From: Pseudomonas huaxiensis
GTDB lineage: Bacteria; Pseudomonadota; Gammaproteobacteria; Pseudomonadales; Pseudomonadaceae
Reading direction: 5' to 3'
Length of the DNA: 64,000 nucleotides
Assembly (NCBI RefSeq): GCF_003231275.1
Contig: NZ_QKVL01000003.1
Span: 1 to 64,000, forward strand
How positions within the stretch are numbered: the stretch's first letter is position 1; each line of letters opens with the position of its first letter. Position numbers and translations under genes: made by a program. The notes beneath the pieces were generated by a model. That model searched no databases, was not told where the DNA came from, and saw nothing but the letters and a program-made list of their open reading frames with translations. Below, one piece after another: positions 29,538-40,533 of the stretch.

Positions 29538-29578
29538 TTTGCCGGCCCGCCGCGAAATAATCCGCGGGGGCCGGCAAA
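29538..29578. repeat. Long imperfect palindrome between panC and pgi
   Basis: TTTGCCGGCCC (29538-29548) and GGGCCGGCAAA (29568-29578) are perfect complements. An inner CCGCG/CGCGG pair extends the stem to 16 bp with a single bulged G and an eight-base loop. There is no T run on either side. Confidence 0.7.
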
Positions 29579-29634
29579 CGGTCCCGGGTACACAGTGTCC
29601 AAGGCAGTTCAAGCAACCAAGGAAACCTGCAGCG

Positions 29635-31299
29635 ATGGCGTATTACCGCACTCCTCATGATGTCACCGCTCTGCCAGCCTGGCAGGCACTCCAGCAACAC
29701 CGCGAAGCCATGCAGGATTTCAGCATGCGCGAGGCATTCAATGCCGAACCGCAACGTTTCAACCAATTCTCCCTGAGCAGTTGCGGGCTTTTCCTCGACT
29801 ACTCGAAAAACCTGATCAACGCCGAGACCCGCACCAAGCTGGTCGGTCTGGCCAATGAAGTCGGCTTGAAAGAGGCGATCGACGCCCTGTTCGCCGGCGA
29901 GATCCTCAACGCCTCCGAAGGTCGCCCGGCCCTGCACACTGCGCTGCGCCGCCCGGTCGGCGACAAGCTGAGCGTCAACGGCGTCAACGTGATGCCGGAA
30001 GTGCACAAAGTGCTGAACCAGGTCACCGAACTGGTTGGCAAGATCCACGACGGCCTGTGGCGCGGCTACAGCGAGAAGCCGATCACCGACGTGGTGAACA
30101 TCGGTATCGGCGGCTCGTTCCTCGGCCCGGAACTGGTCTCCGAAGCCCTGCTGCCCTACGCGCAACGTGGCGTGCGCTGCCATTACCTGGCGAACATCGA
30201 TGGCAGTGAATTCCACGAGCTGTCGGCCAAGCTGCGCGCCGAAACCACCCTGTTCATTGTTTCCTCGAAGTCCTTCAACACCCTGGAAACCCTGAAGAAC
30301 GCCCAGGCCGCTCGCGCCTGGTACCTGGCCCAGGGCGGCTCGGAAGCCGAGCTGTATCGCCACTTCATCGCCGTTTCCAGCAACAAGGCCGCCGCTGTGG
30401 CCTTCGGTATCCGCGAAGAGAACATCTTCCCGATGTGGGACTGGGTGGGCGGGCGCTACTCGCTGTGGTCGGCCATCGGTCTGCCGATCGCCCTGGCCAT
30501 CGGCACCGCCAACTTCAAGGAACTGCTGTCCGGTGCCTACACCATGGACCAGCATTTCCAGAACGCGCCGTTCGAGCAGAACATGCCGGTGCTGCTGGCC
30601 CTGCTCGGTGTCTGGTACGGTAACTTCTGGGGCGCGCAGGCCCACGCGATCCTGCCGTACGACCATTACCTGCGCAACATCACCAAGCACCTGCAACAAC
30701 TGGACATGGAATCCAACGGTAAATCCGTCCGTCAGGACGGCACGCCGGTCAACCACGACACCGGCCCGGTCATCTGGGGTGGCGTGGGCTGCAACGGCCA
30801 GCACGCGTATCACCAGTTGCTGCACCAGGGCACCCAGTTGATTCCGGCAGACTTCATCGTTCCGGTAGTCAGCTTCAACCCGGTTGCCGACCACCATCAG
30901 TGGCTGTACGCCAACTGCCTGTCGCAAAGCCAGGCGCTGATGCTCGGCAAGACCCGCGCCGAGGCCGAGACCGAACTGCGCGAGAAAGGCATGGCCGAGG
31001 CCGAGGTGCAGAAGCTGGCGCCGCACAAGGTGATTCCGGGCAACCGCCCGAGCAACACCCTGGTGGTGGAGCGGATCAGCCCGCGTCGTCTCGGCGCGCT
31101 GGTGGCAATGTACGAGCACAAGGTCTTCGTGCAGAGCGTGATCTGGGGCATCAACGCCTTCGACCAATGGGGCGTGGAACTGGGCAAGGAACTCGGCAAA
31201 GGCGTCTACCAGCGCCTGACCGGCGGCATCGAAGAACCTGCCGAAGACGCCTCGACCCAAGGCCTCATCAACTACTTCCGCGGCCGTCACCGCGGCTGA
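29635..31299 (+). CDS. pgi: Glucose-6-phosphate isomerase
   Basis: Interconverts glucose-6-phosphate and fructose-6-phosphate; in pseudomonads it mainly works in the gluconeogenic and cycling direction. The 554-residue protein carries [16 protein letters not shown] (about residues 156-171), [10 protein letters not shown], the PGI signature [16 protein letters not shown], and [15 protein letters not shown] with the catalytic His. The ATG at 29635 has an AAGGAA box; the in-frame extension upstream crosses the palindrome and is not protein-like. Confidence 0.97.
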   Translation: MAYYRTPHDVTALPAWQALQQHREAMQDFSMREAFNAEPQRFNQFSLSSCGLFLDYSKNLINAETRTKLVGLANEVGLKEAIDALFAGEILNASEGRPALHTALRRPVGDKLSVNGVNVMPEVHKVLNQVTELVGKIHDGLWRGYSEKPITDVVNIGIGGSFLGPELVSEALLPYAQRGVRCHYLANIDGSEFHELSAKLRAETTLFIVSSKSFNTLETLKNAQAARAWYLAQGGSEAELYRHFIAVSSNKAAAVAFGIREENIFPMWDWVGGRYSLWSAIGLPIALAIGTANFKELLSGAYTMDQHFQNAPFEQNMPVLLALLGVWYGNFWGAQAHAILPYDHYLRNITKHLQQLDMESNGKSVRQDGTPVNHDTGPVIWGGVGCNGQHAYHQLLHQGTQLIPADFIVPVVSFNPVADHHQWLYANCLSQSQALMLGKTRAEAETELREKGMAEAEVQKLAPHKVIPGNRPSNTLVVERISPRRLGALVAMYEHKVFVQSVIWGINAFDQWGVELGKELGKGVYQRLTGGIEEPAEDASTQGLINYFRGRHRG

Positions 31300-31307
31300 C
31301 CGCCTAA

Positions 31308-31337
31308 CGCTGCCCCCGAACATGGTTGGGGGCAGCG
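31308..31337 (+). terminator. Hairpin after pgi
   Basis: Ten-bp perfect arms CGCTGCCCCC and GGGGGCAGCG enclose a ten-base loop 9 bp past the pgi stop. No T run follows, so termination is uncertain. Confidence 0.45.
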
Positions 31338-31460
31338 ACTACACTGTCCTGACCCGGCAGCCTTCGAACATCACGGCGAAGACCCGCTCCCCCGCGTGCA
31401 GCAGGAGCGTCGCCGCTGATGAAGGCAACGCCGTCCCATAACAACAGGACAGGTTGTGCC

Positions 31461-33395
<1,935 letters not shown>

Positions 33396-33424
33396 TAGAA
33401 CGTTTGCCTGGATTGGGGGCCTTA

Positions 33425-33448
33425 TCGCGAGCAAGCTCGCTCCTACAG
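33425..33448. repeat. REP palindromic element
   Basis: The core GCGAGC-AA-GCTCGC (33427-33440) followed by TCCTACAG is the typical extragenic REP found in hundreds of copies in P. fluorescens-group genomes. It is bracketed by the 9-bp direct repeat TAGAACGTT at 33396-33404 and 33454-33462. Confidence 0.85.
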
Positions 33449-33505
33449 ACATTTAGAACGTTGCACAGCGCCCCCAACGCTTCGGAAACCGACATCAAGG
33501 CCCCC

Positions 33506-34375
33506 ATGGAACCCCTTCGCCGCCGCATCGAAACCCAAGTCATGAGCCTCACCGGCCTCGCCCTCGGCCAGCTCGACCTGGAAAACCCCAAGGGCGACCC
33601 CGGCCTGTTCGGCCCGCAAAGCGTGTGCTGGCAAGTGCACGGCGACTTTCCCAGCATGCTGGTCGGTGGCATCAGCGCCCTGATGTTGCAGGTCCTGCAC
33701 CCGCTGGCGCTGGCCGGGGTGTGGGACCACTCCAACTTCCGCGAGGACATGCTCGGCCGCCTGCGTCGCACCAGCCAGTTCATCTCCGGCACCACCTTCG
33801 GCTCGACCCGCGACGCCAACTGGCTGATCGAGCGGGTACGCACCATCCACTTGCAGGTCGTCGGCACCGCCAAGGATGGTCGCCCGTATGCTGCCAGTGA
33901 CCCGGACCTGCTGACCTGGGTGCATGTCGCCGAAGTGAGCAGCTTCCTCGCCGCTCACCTGCGCTACCGCAACCCGCACCTGAGTGATGCCGCGCAAGAC
34001 GCCTATTACAACGAGATAGCCCTGGTAGCCGAGCGCCTCGGCGCTCGCGACGTACCGCGCTCCCGCCAGGAAGTCGCGGATTACCTGCGGCGCATGCGCC
34101 CGCAACTCCAGTGTGATGAACGCAGCCGCGAAGTGCTCCGCGTCCTGCTCGACGCCCCGGCGCCGAGCCGCCTGGCCAAGCCGGTCGGCAGCCTGATGAT
34201 GCAGGCCGGGATTGGGCTGCTGCCGGACTGGGCCGCGGACATGCTCGCGCTCAGGCAAGGCGCACTGAAACAACGAGTGGTTGGGCTGGGCATCGAGACG
34301 GTCGCCCCGGTGTTGCGCTGGGCCATGCGCGATGGATCGGCGCACCGGGCACGGCGGCGAATGGGGATCAGTTAA
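33506..34375 (+). CDS. MpaB-like (DUF2236) putative oxygenase
   Basis: A 289-residue protein of the DUF2236 family, which includes latex-clearing protein and the fungal MpaB oxygenase. Family features are the ESS-type start of the domain (GPQSVCWQVHGDFPSMLVGG, about residues 36-55), LLQVLHPLALAGVWDHSN with a candidate haem-ligand His, and RRTSQFISGTTFG. A second His-rich segment, WVHVAEVSSFLAAH, lies near residues 138-151. A b-type haem oxygenase is the family expectation; the substrate is unknown. The ATG at 33506 is used because the in-frame extension runs through the REP. Confidence 0.85.
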   Translation: MEPLRRRIETQVMSLTGLALGQLDLENPKGDPGLFGPQSVCWQVHGDFPSMLVGGISALMLQVLHPLALAGVWDHSNFREDMLGRLRRTSQFISGTTFGSTRDANWLIERVRTIHLQVVGTAKDGRPYAASDPDLLTWVHVAEVSSFLAAHLRYRNPHLSDAAQDAYYNEIALVAERLGARDVPRSRQEVADYLRRMRPQLQCDERSREVLRVLLDAPAPSRLAKPVGSLMMQAGIGLLPDWAADMLALRQGALKQRVVGLGIETVAPVLRWAMRDGSAHRARRRMGIS

Positions 34376-34510
34376 GCCCGGCGCTACGCTTGAGGGCCTC
34401 GGCACCGGACATCTCCACTCCACGGCCATCTATGCCACTATGTCGCCCGATCGAAGCCACAGAAGCTTCAGCGTTCCCACGCCAAATCCAACAACAATGA
34501 GGACCCGCGC

Positions 34511-35689
34511 ATGCAAGATGTCGTAATCGTCGCCGCCACCCGGACTGCCGTCGGCAGTTTCCAGGGCGCGCTGGCCACTATTCCAGCCGTTGACCTGGGC
34601 GCCGCCGTGATCCGCCAGTTGCTGGCCCAGACCGGTCTGGACGGCGAACTGGTCGACGAGGTCATCCTCGGCCAGGTACTGACCGCCGGCGCCGGACAAA
34701 ACCCGGCACGCCAGGCCGCGATCAAGGCAGGTCTGCCCCACGCTGTTCCGGCCATGACCCTGAACAAGGTCTGCGGCTCCGGCCTCAAGGCGCTGCACCT
34801 CGCCGCCCAGGCCATCCGCTGCGGCGACGCCGACATCATCATCGCCGGCGGCCAGGAAAACATGAGCCTGTCCAACTACGTCATGCCCGGCGCCCGCACC
34901 GGTCTGCGCATGGGCCACGCCAGCCTGGTCGACACCATGATCAGCGACGGCCTGTGGGACGCGTTCAACGACTACCACATGGGCATCACCGCCGAGAACC
35001 TGGTGGAGAAGTACGGCATCAGCCGTGAAGAACAGGATGCCTTCGCCGCCGCTTCCCAGCAGAAAGCTACGGCCGCCATCGAAGCCCGGCGTTTCGTCGA
35101 CGAAATCACTCCGATCCTGATTCCCCAGCGCAAGGGCGACCCGATCGCCTTCGTCACCGACGAACAGCCCCGGGCCGGCACCACCACCGAATCCCTCGGC
35201 AAGCTCAAGCCAGCCTTCAAGAAAGACGGCAGCGTTACCGCCGGCAACGCTTCGTCGCTCAATGACGGCGCCGCCGCCGTGATGCTGATGAGCGCGGCCA
35301 AGGCACAAGAACTGCAGCTGCCAGTGCTGGCGCGGATCAAGGCCTACGCCAACGCCGGCGTCGACCCGGCGATCATGGGCATCGGCCCGGTTAGCGCCAC
35401 CCGTCGCTGCCTGGACAAGGCCGGCTGGAGCCTTGACCAGCTCGACCTGATCGAGGCCAACGAAGCCTTCGCCGCCCAGGCCCTGTCGGTGGGCAAGGAG
35501 TTGGGTTGGGATGCGAGCAAGGTCAACGTCAATGGCGGCGCCATCGCCATCGGCCACCCGATCGGCGCATCGGGCTGCCGCGTGCTGGTCACCCTGCTCC
35601 ACGAAATGATCAAGCGCGATGCGAAAAAAGGTCTGGCGACCCTGTGCATCGGCGGTGGCCAGGGCGTTGCCCTGGCAATCGAACGCTGA
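34511..35689 (+). CDS. Acetyl-CoA acetyltransferase (thiolase II)
   Basis: A 392-residue biosynthetic-type thiolase that condenses two acetyl-CoA, or cleaves acetoacetyl-CoA. The nucleophile Cys88 lies in [12 protein letters not shown], the catalytic His in [15 protein letters not shown] (about residue 348) and the second Cys in [11 protein letters not shown] (about residue 378). A GAGGA box precedes the ATG. Close family members are named AtoB or PhaA, and the sequence alone does not separate these roles. No PHA or 3-hydroxybutyrate genes are adjacent. A hairpin without a T run follows at 35698-35720. Confidence 0.93.
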   Translation: MQDVVIVAATRTAVGSFQGALATIPAVDLGAAVIRQLLAQTGLDGELVDEVILGQVLTAGAGQNPARQAAIKAGLPHAVPAMTLNKVCGSGLKALHLAAQAIRCGDADIIIAGGQENMSLSNYVMPGARTGLRMGHASLVDTMISDGLWDAFNDYHMGITAENLVEKYGISREEQDAFAAASQQKATAAIEARRFVDEITPILIPQRKGDPIAFVTDEQPRAGTTTESLGKLKPAFKKDGSVTAGNASSLNDGAAAVMLMSAAKAQELQLPVLARIKAYANAGVDPAIMGIGPVSATRRCLDKAGWSLDQLDLIEANEAFAAQALSVGKELGWDASKVNVNGGAIAIGHPIGASGCRVLVTLLHEMIKRDAKKGLATLCIGGGQGVALAIER

Positions 35690-35765
35690 TCGACACGGGA
35701 GGGGCCGCGCTGGCCCCTCCTCCGCCCCGACGGTAAACTGCACGCCCGCAACCAAGGCCACGTGC

Positions 35766-36782
35766 ATGTCCTCCTTGAATCAGGCGCTGCGCGCCGCCCT
35801 CGATAGCCGCCAACCCCTTCTCGCTGAACTGCATGCCCAGGGCACCGACTGTTACCGCCTGTTCCACGGCAGCCAGGAAGGCGTGCCCGGCCTGACCGCC
35901 GATCGCTACGGCCCGCAACTCATGGTGCAGAGCTTTCACCAGACGCTGGAACGCGACGCCCTGCTGGACCTGCACACCAGCATCGAGCAAAGCCTCGGGC
36001 AGCCGCTGCAACTGGTCTACAACGACCGCTCGCGGGGTAACAGCCGCATCGACCGTCAGGACACGGTGTACCAGGCGACCGAGCAAGCGTTGGCGGACAC
36101 CGTCGGCCATGAGTGGGGGCTGAATTATCGGGTGCGCGGCCGTCATGCCGGGCAGGATCCCCTGCTGTTCCTCGACTTGCGCAATGCCCGTGGCTGGGTC
36201 AAGCAGCACAGCGCCGGCAAGCGTGTACTCAATCTCTTTTCCTACACCTGTGGCGTCGGCCTGAGCGCTGCGGCAGGCGGTGCCAGCGAGGTGTGCAACC
36301 TCGATTTCGCCGAAGGTAACCTGGCCGTGGGCCGCGAGAACGGTGCACTCAACCCGCAACTGGCACCGATGGACTTCATCCAGTCAGACTACTTCCCGGC
36401 AATCCGCCAACTGGCCGGGCTGCCCATCAGCCAGCGGCGCGGGCAGAAACTGCCGTCCTATGTGCGTCTGGAGGCCCGGCAGTTCGATCTGGTATTTCTC
36501 GACCCGCCGGCCTGGGCCAAAAGCGCGTTCGGCACGGTTGACCTGCTGCGCGATTACCAAAGCCTGCTCAAACCGGCCTTGCTGACCACCGCCAAAGACG
36601 GTGTGCTGATCTGCAACAACAACCTGGCCCGGGTCGACATGGACGACTGGCGCGAACAGGTCCTGCGTTGCGCGGAGAAAGCCGGTCGCCCGGTTCGCGA
36701 GTGGCAGGTAATCAGCCCGGCCGCGGACTTCCCCTCGCAAGATGGCCGCCCGCCCCTGAAGACCCTGGTACTTCATCTGTAG
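35766..36782 (+). CDS. RlmI-like class I SAM-dependent methyltransferase
   Basis: A 338-residue protein with the RlmI/RlmK-type layout but without the N-terminal PUA RNA-binding domain of RlmI. A central beta-rich segment (RLFHGSQEGVPGLTADRYG) leads to a Rossmann methyltransferase core with VLNLFSYTCGVGLSAA (SAM motif I), NLDFAEGNL and the catalytic-site motif FDLVFLDPPAWAKS. The motif suggests cytosine-C5 methylation of rRNA, but the loss of the PUA domain makes the substrate uncertain. Confidence 0.88.
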   Translation: MSSLNQALRAALDSRQPLLAELHAQGTDCYRLFHGSQEGVPGLTADRYGPQLMVQSFHQTLERDALLDLHTSIEQSLGQPLQLVYNDRSRGNSRIDRQDTVYQATEQALADTVGHEWGLNYRVRGRHAGQDPLLFLDLRNARGWVKQHSAGKRVLNLFSYTCGVGLSAAAGGASEVCNLDFAEGNLAVGRENGALNPQLAPMDFIQSDYFPAIRQLAGLPISQRRGQKLPSYVRLEARQFDLVFLDPPAWAKSAFGTVDLLRDYQSLLKPALLTTAKDGVLICNNNLARVDMDDWREQVLRCAEKAGRPVREWQVISPAADFPSQDGRPPLKTLVLHL

Positions 36783-36881
36783 GTCGCATGAACCGTGGGT
36801 TGTCGGGTTTTCCCGGCAACCGCCGGAACTCGATTAACGTGCCATACTCTAAGCGTCCCGCTTCCTACGCAGATGCCGCAC

Positions 36882-39818
36882 ATGTCCAAAGGATTGACCC
36901 GCGCCCTCGGCGCCCTGCTGGCCGCCCTGGCCTTGTACAGCCTTCTTGGCTTCTTAATCCTTCCCGGCGTCGCCCTTCGCATTGCCAATCAACAACTGGC
37001 CCAGTACGCCACCGTACCGGCACAGTTGCAGCGCATCGAACTCAATCCGTTCAGCCTGGAACTGACGGTCTGGGGCCTGCAGATCGGTGAACCGGGCAAG
37101 GAGCAGGTCGGCTTCGAACGCCTGTACGCCAATTTGCAACTGGACAGCCTGTGGAGCGGCGCCCTGCACCTGGACAGCGTCGAACTGGTCAAACCGCGCA
37201 CCGAGCTGCTGTTCGCCAAGGACGGCAGCCTGAACCTGACCCAACTGTTCAAGCTCCCGCCAGGCGAGGCGAAACCCGAAGCGCCGGCCAGCGATCCGTT
37301 TCCGCTGCGCATCGGCAGTATCCGCCTGAGCGACGGCTATCTGCATTTCCAGGATGACCGCCCAAGCGAACCGATCGAATTCCTGTACGACGCGATGAAC
37401 CTGGAGCTGAAAAACCTCAGCACCCTGCCCGACGACAACACCGACATGACGCTGGTGGCGGCCGGCCCGAACGGTGGTCATATCGACTGGAGCGGTACTT
37501 TCAGCCTTTCGCCGATCGCTTCCAAGGGCACGCTGAAAATCACCGATGGAAAAATGAAAGCGTTTTGGCCTTATGTGCGTGACGCCGTTCCACTGGTGCT
37601 GGAAAACGGTGTGTACAACCTGCAGACCGACTACAGCATCAGCCTGGCCAAGGAAACCGAACTCCTGCTGGACAACACCGCGCTGAGTATCGCGTCATTC
37701 GCGATCAAGGCCCCCGATGGCCGCCCGCTGGTGCGTCTGGCCAAACTGGACGTGACAGAAAGCTCGGTAGACTTGGCCAAACAGTTGGTGACCGTCGGCA
37801 AGATCCGCAGCGAACAACTGGAAACCTGGGCAGCCCTTGAAGCCGACGGGCAACTGGACTGGCAGAAACTGTTCGTCAGCCAGCCGGCCAAGGCCACGCC
37901 CAAGGAAAAAGCCGAGCCGGCCACCGCTGAGCCTTCGGCCAAAGAAAAAGCCGCGCAGGACGCGCCCAGCAAGCCATGGCAAGTACTCCTGCGCGACACC
38001 CAGTTGCGCAACTATCAGGTGCATCTGGCCGATCGCACACAAAAGGAAGCGGTTGCTCTGGATGTCGGCCCGATCAACCTTGATCTGCAGAATTTCGACA
38101 GCCTGAACAAGTCGCCCTTTACCCTCAAGCTCGACAGCGGCGTCGGCAAGCAGGGCAAGCTGCAGGCGTCCGGCGAGGTCAACCTGGCGCCGGTCACGGC
38201 GAAGCTCAAGGTCAGCACCCAAGACATCGACCTGCGTATTGCCCAGGCCTACATCAGCCCGTTCATTCGCCTCGAACTGCGTAGCGGCATGCTCGGCAGC
38301 GACCTTAATGTCGACCTCAAGAGCACCGAGCCACTGGCCTTTGCCATTACCGGCAAGGCCCGGGTCAACCAGTTGCACACCCTGGACACCATCAAGAACC
38401 GCGACTTCGTCAAATGGCAGCAACTCGATCTGGACGGCATCGAATACCGCCACGGTGATGCCCTGAGCATCGCCAAGGTCAATCTGCTCCAGCCTTACGC
38501 GCGTTTCATGATCAACGAAGACCGCACCACCAACGTCGACGACCTGCTGATTCCGCAACCCGCCGACAACGGGGCGAAAAACCAGGCCAAGGCCGCGCCA
38601 GGAAACAGCAAGCCTCTGGGCGTGCATATCGGCCAGATCGACATCAACGACGGTTCGGCCAACTTCGCCGACTTCAGCCTCACGCCCAACTTCGCCACGG
38701 CGGTCCAGCAGCTCAACGGCCAGATCGGCACCATCGACAATCGCCAGCCGAAGCCGGCCAAGGTCGACGTCAAAGGCAAGGTCGACCGGTATGCACCGGT
38801 GATCATCAAAGGCGCGCTCAACCCGTTCAATCCGATGGCCAGCCTGGATATCGCCACCAGCTTCCGCCGGGTCGAGCTGACCACACTGACGCCCTACTCC
38901 GGCAAGTTTGCCGGCTTCCGCATCCGCAAGGGCCGGCTGAATCTCGACCTGCACTATGTGATTACCAACGGCCAGCTCAAGGCCGAGAACAAGGTGGTGC
39001 TGGAGCAGTTGCAACTGGGCGAGAAGGTCGACAGCCCGGACGCCGTGGACCTGCCGATCCGCCTGGCGGTGGCACTGCTTAAAGACACCGAGGGCAAGAT
39101 CTCCATCGAATTGCCGGTCACCGGGGACCTGAACAACCCGCAGTTCAGCGTCATGCCGATCGTTTGGCAAACCTTGCGCAATCTGGTGCTGCGCGCGGCA
39201 CAGGCACCGTTCAAGTTCATCGGTGGGCTGATCGCCGGCGGCGGCTCCGAAGACCTCGGCAACGTTGCCTTCGCCCCAGGCTCCAGCGATCTGAGCACTG
39301 ATGCCCAGGGTGCCCTCGACAAGCTGTCCGCTGCCCTGAAAGAACGCCCAGCCCTGCGCCTGGAAATCGAAGGCACCAGCGCCCAGAGCAGCGACGGCCC
39401 GTTGATTGCCCAGCAACGACTGGAGCGTGAATACCAGAGCACCTACTACAAGATCCTTCAGCGCCGCGGCGACAAGGTCCCGGCCCAGGCGTCGATGCTG
39501 CAGGTGCCGGAAGGCGACAAGCCGGCAATGCTCGAAGGCATCTACCGCACCCGTCTCAAGCAGCAACCGCCAATAGAGTGGGAGCAACTGGACACCGAGC
39601 AGCGTGTCGGCCAGATGCGTGATGCCGTGCTCAAGACCTGGGCGGAAAGCGCTGTACTGCTGCGTCAGCTCGGCCAGGCAAGGGCCAGCAGCATCAAGGA
39701 TTATCTGGTGGACAAGGGCAAGCTGGAAGACGAGCGGGTCTACTTCGTCGATGCCAGCCTGGGCCAGGCCGAGTCCGATGGCCGGGTGATCTCGCCACTG
39801 CACCTCGACGCCGAATAG
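36882..39818 (+). CDS. Large AsmA-like DUF748 envelope protein with OmpA-like C-terminal region
   Basis: A 978-residue protein anchored by one N-terminal helix (ALGALLAALALYSLLGFLIL region, about residues 8-27), with the rest in the periplasm. Repeated beta-rich AsmA/DUF748 segments (for example HLDSVELVKPRTELLF and DLHYVITNGQLKAENKVVL) resemble proteins that shuttle phospholipids between membranes. The last ~190 residues look like an OmpA-type domain (NVAFAPGSSDLS through ARASSIKDYLVDKG) interrupted by a roughly 100-residue insert. Start codons at 36873 and 36882 both lack a clear ribosome site, so the start is uncertain. Function is inferred from fold only. Confidence 0.82.
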   Translation: MSKGLTRALGALLAALALYSLLGFLILPGVALRIANQQLAQYATVPAQLQRIELNPFSLELTVWGLQIGEPGKEQVGFERLYANLQLDSLWSGALHLDSVELVKPRTELLFAKDGSLNLTQLFKLPPGEAKPEAPASDPFPLRIGSIRLSDGYLHFQDDRPSEPIEFLYDAMNLELKNLSTLPDDNTDMTLVAAGPNGGHIDWSGTFSLSPIASKGTLKITDGKMKAFWPYVRDAVPLVLENGVYNLQTDYSISLAKETELLLDNTALSIASFAIKAPDGRPLVRLAKLDVTESSVDLAKQLVTVGKIRSEQLETWAALEADGQLDWQKLFVSQPAKATPKEKAEPATAEPSAKEKAAQDAPSKPWQVLLRDTQLRNYQVHLADRTQKEAVALDVGPINLDLQNFDSLNKSPFTLKLDSGVGKQGKLQASGEVNLAPVTAKLKVSTQDIDLRIAQAYISPFIRLELRSGMLGSDLNVDLKSTEPLAFAITGKARVNQLHTLDTIKNRDFVKWQQLDLDGIEYRHGDALSIAKVNLLQPYARFMINEDRTTNVDDLLIPQPADNGAKNQAKAAPGNSKPLGVHIGQIDINDGSANFADFSLTPNFATAVQQLNGQIGTIDNRQPKPAKVDVKGKVDRYAPVIIKGALNPFNPMASLDIATSFRRVELTTLTPYSGKFAGFRIRKGRLNLDLHYVITNGQLKAENKVVLEQLQLGEKVDSPDAVDLPIRLAVALLKDTEGKISIELPVTGDLNNPQFSVMPIVWQTLRNLVLRAAQAPFKFIGGLIAGGGSEDLGNVAFAPGSSDLSTDAQGALDKLSAALKERPALRLEIEGTSAQSSDGPLIAQQRLEREYQSTYYKILQRRGDKVPAQASMLQVPEGDKPAMLEGIYRTRLKQQPPIEWEQLDTEQRVGQMRDAVLKTWAESAVLLRQLGQARASSIKDYLVDKGKLEDERVYFVDASLGQAESDGRVISPLHLDAE

Positions 39819-39828
39819 TTTTCTACCG

Positions 39829-39862
39829 ACAAAAAAGAGCCCCGGCATTGCCGGGGCTCTGT
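39829..39862. terminator. Terminator shared by the DUF748 and BON genes
   Basis: AGAGCCCCGGC-ATT-GCCGGGGCTCT is an 11-bp perfect stem. Read on the minus strand it is followed by TTTTTTG, so it ends the BON transcript best; it is between the two convergent genes and may stop both. Confidence 0.85.
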
Positions 39863-39922
39863 GCGCCCAAATCCTTTTGGGCTGTCGCATGAACCGTCAG
39901 GATCAGCGAGCGGACGAACCAA

Positions 39923-40276
39923 TCAGTTGGTTTTCAGGCCATCAGCCGATACAGCCTGTACGCCTTTGATTTTCTTGGCGATGGCAACTGCCATGTCTTT
40001 CTGCGACGAGGACACTGCCACGTCGGACGACAGCGACACTACGCCTTTGTTGGTTTCGACTTTGATGTCGGTACCAGGAATGCCTTTTTCGGTAACCAGA
40101 TCAGCTTTTACCTTGGTAGTAATCCAGGTATCGGAAGTGGCTTCCTTGGCCTTGGTCACTTCACCGGCCGCAAGAGTCAGTGGCGCTTGGGTGGTCGGCT
40201 GTTGGGCGAACGCTACGTTGGCCATGGTCAGAGTCAGGGCAGTAGCGGTGGCAGCAGCAATAGCGAACTTCTTCAT
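39923..40276 (-). CDS. Periplasmic BON-domain protein (OsmY-like)
   Basis: A 117-residue protein with a Sec signal peptide (KKFAIAAATATALTLTMANVAFA, cleaved before QQPTT) and a single BON domain (WITTKVKADLVTEKGIPGTDIKVE, then GVVSLSSDVAVS). BON domains are thought to bind phospholipid or stabilise the envelope under osmotic stress; OsmY has two, this has one. The ATG at 40276 has an AGGAG box eight bases away, better than the GTG at 40285. An RpoN-type promoter and two phased upstream sites precede it, so expression probably depends on an unknown sigma54 activator. Confidence 0.88.
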   Translation of the reverse strand: MKKFAIAAATATALTLTMANVAFAQQPTTQAPLTLAAGEVTKAKEATSDTWITTKVKADLVTEKGIPGTDIKVETNKGVVSLSSDVAVSSSQKDMAVAIAKKIKGVQAVSADGLKTN

Positions 40277-40303
40277 ACGAGACACTCCTGTTTATCGAGA
40301 AAT

Positions 40304-40329
40304 CTGCCACCGAAAGGTCCTGGTGGCAG
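40304..40329 (-). other. Hairpin at the 5' end of the BON-gene mRNA
   Basis: Perfect eight-bp arms CTGCCACC and GGTGGCAG enclose a ten-base loop that reads AGGACCTTTC on the transcript strand. It begins about five bases after the predicted transcription start. The GGA in the loop and the nearby AGGAG ribosome site resemble an RsmA/CsrA target, which is inference. Confidence 0.5.
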
Positions 40330-40344
40330 GTGTAATCCTTACAT

Positions 40345-40361
40345 TGCAGACGCTGTGCCAG
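40345..40361 (-). promoter_or_regulatory. RpoN-type promoter of the BON gene
   Basis: On the minus strand CTGGCACAGCGTCTGCA has GG (complement of 40358-40359) and GC (complement of 40346-40347) ten bases apart, matching the -24/-12 sigma54 consensus apart from one substitution in the -12 block. The predicted start is near 40334, about 58 nt upstream of the ATG. Confidence 0.65.
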
Positions 40362-40425
40362 TTTTTGATATCTTAAAAATCGTTTAAAAACAACAGCTTA
40401 CGCAAACACGAAAATGCCGGGATCG

Positions 40426-40471
40426 TGCAAATTGCAAGTTGCCGCGTTATTGCGCATGCAAGATGCAAGTT
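40426..40471 (-). promoter_or_regulatory. Two phased 15-bp candidate enhancer sites upstream of the BON promoter
   Basis: TGCAAATTGCAAGTT (40426-40440) and TGCAAGATGCAAGTT (40457-40471), written on the plus strand, agree at 13 of 15 positions and begin 31 bp apart, three helical turns. They lie about 90 to 140 bp upstream of the predicted start. Confidence 0.5.
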
Positions 40472-40492
40472 GTCCCATCAATTCGCGCGCAT

Positions 40493-40518
40493 AAAAAAAG
40501 GACCCCGGAGGGTCCTTT
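40493..40518 (-). terminator. Intrinsic terminator of pnp
   Basis: On the minus strand AAAGGACCC-TCC-GGGGTCCTTTTTTT forms a compact stem with a strong T run, about 16 bp after the pnp stop. Confidence 0.85.
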
Positions 40519-40533
40519 CTCGAAAGCCGGGAG

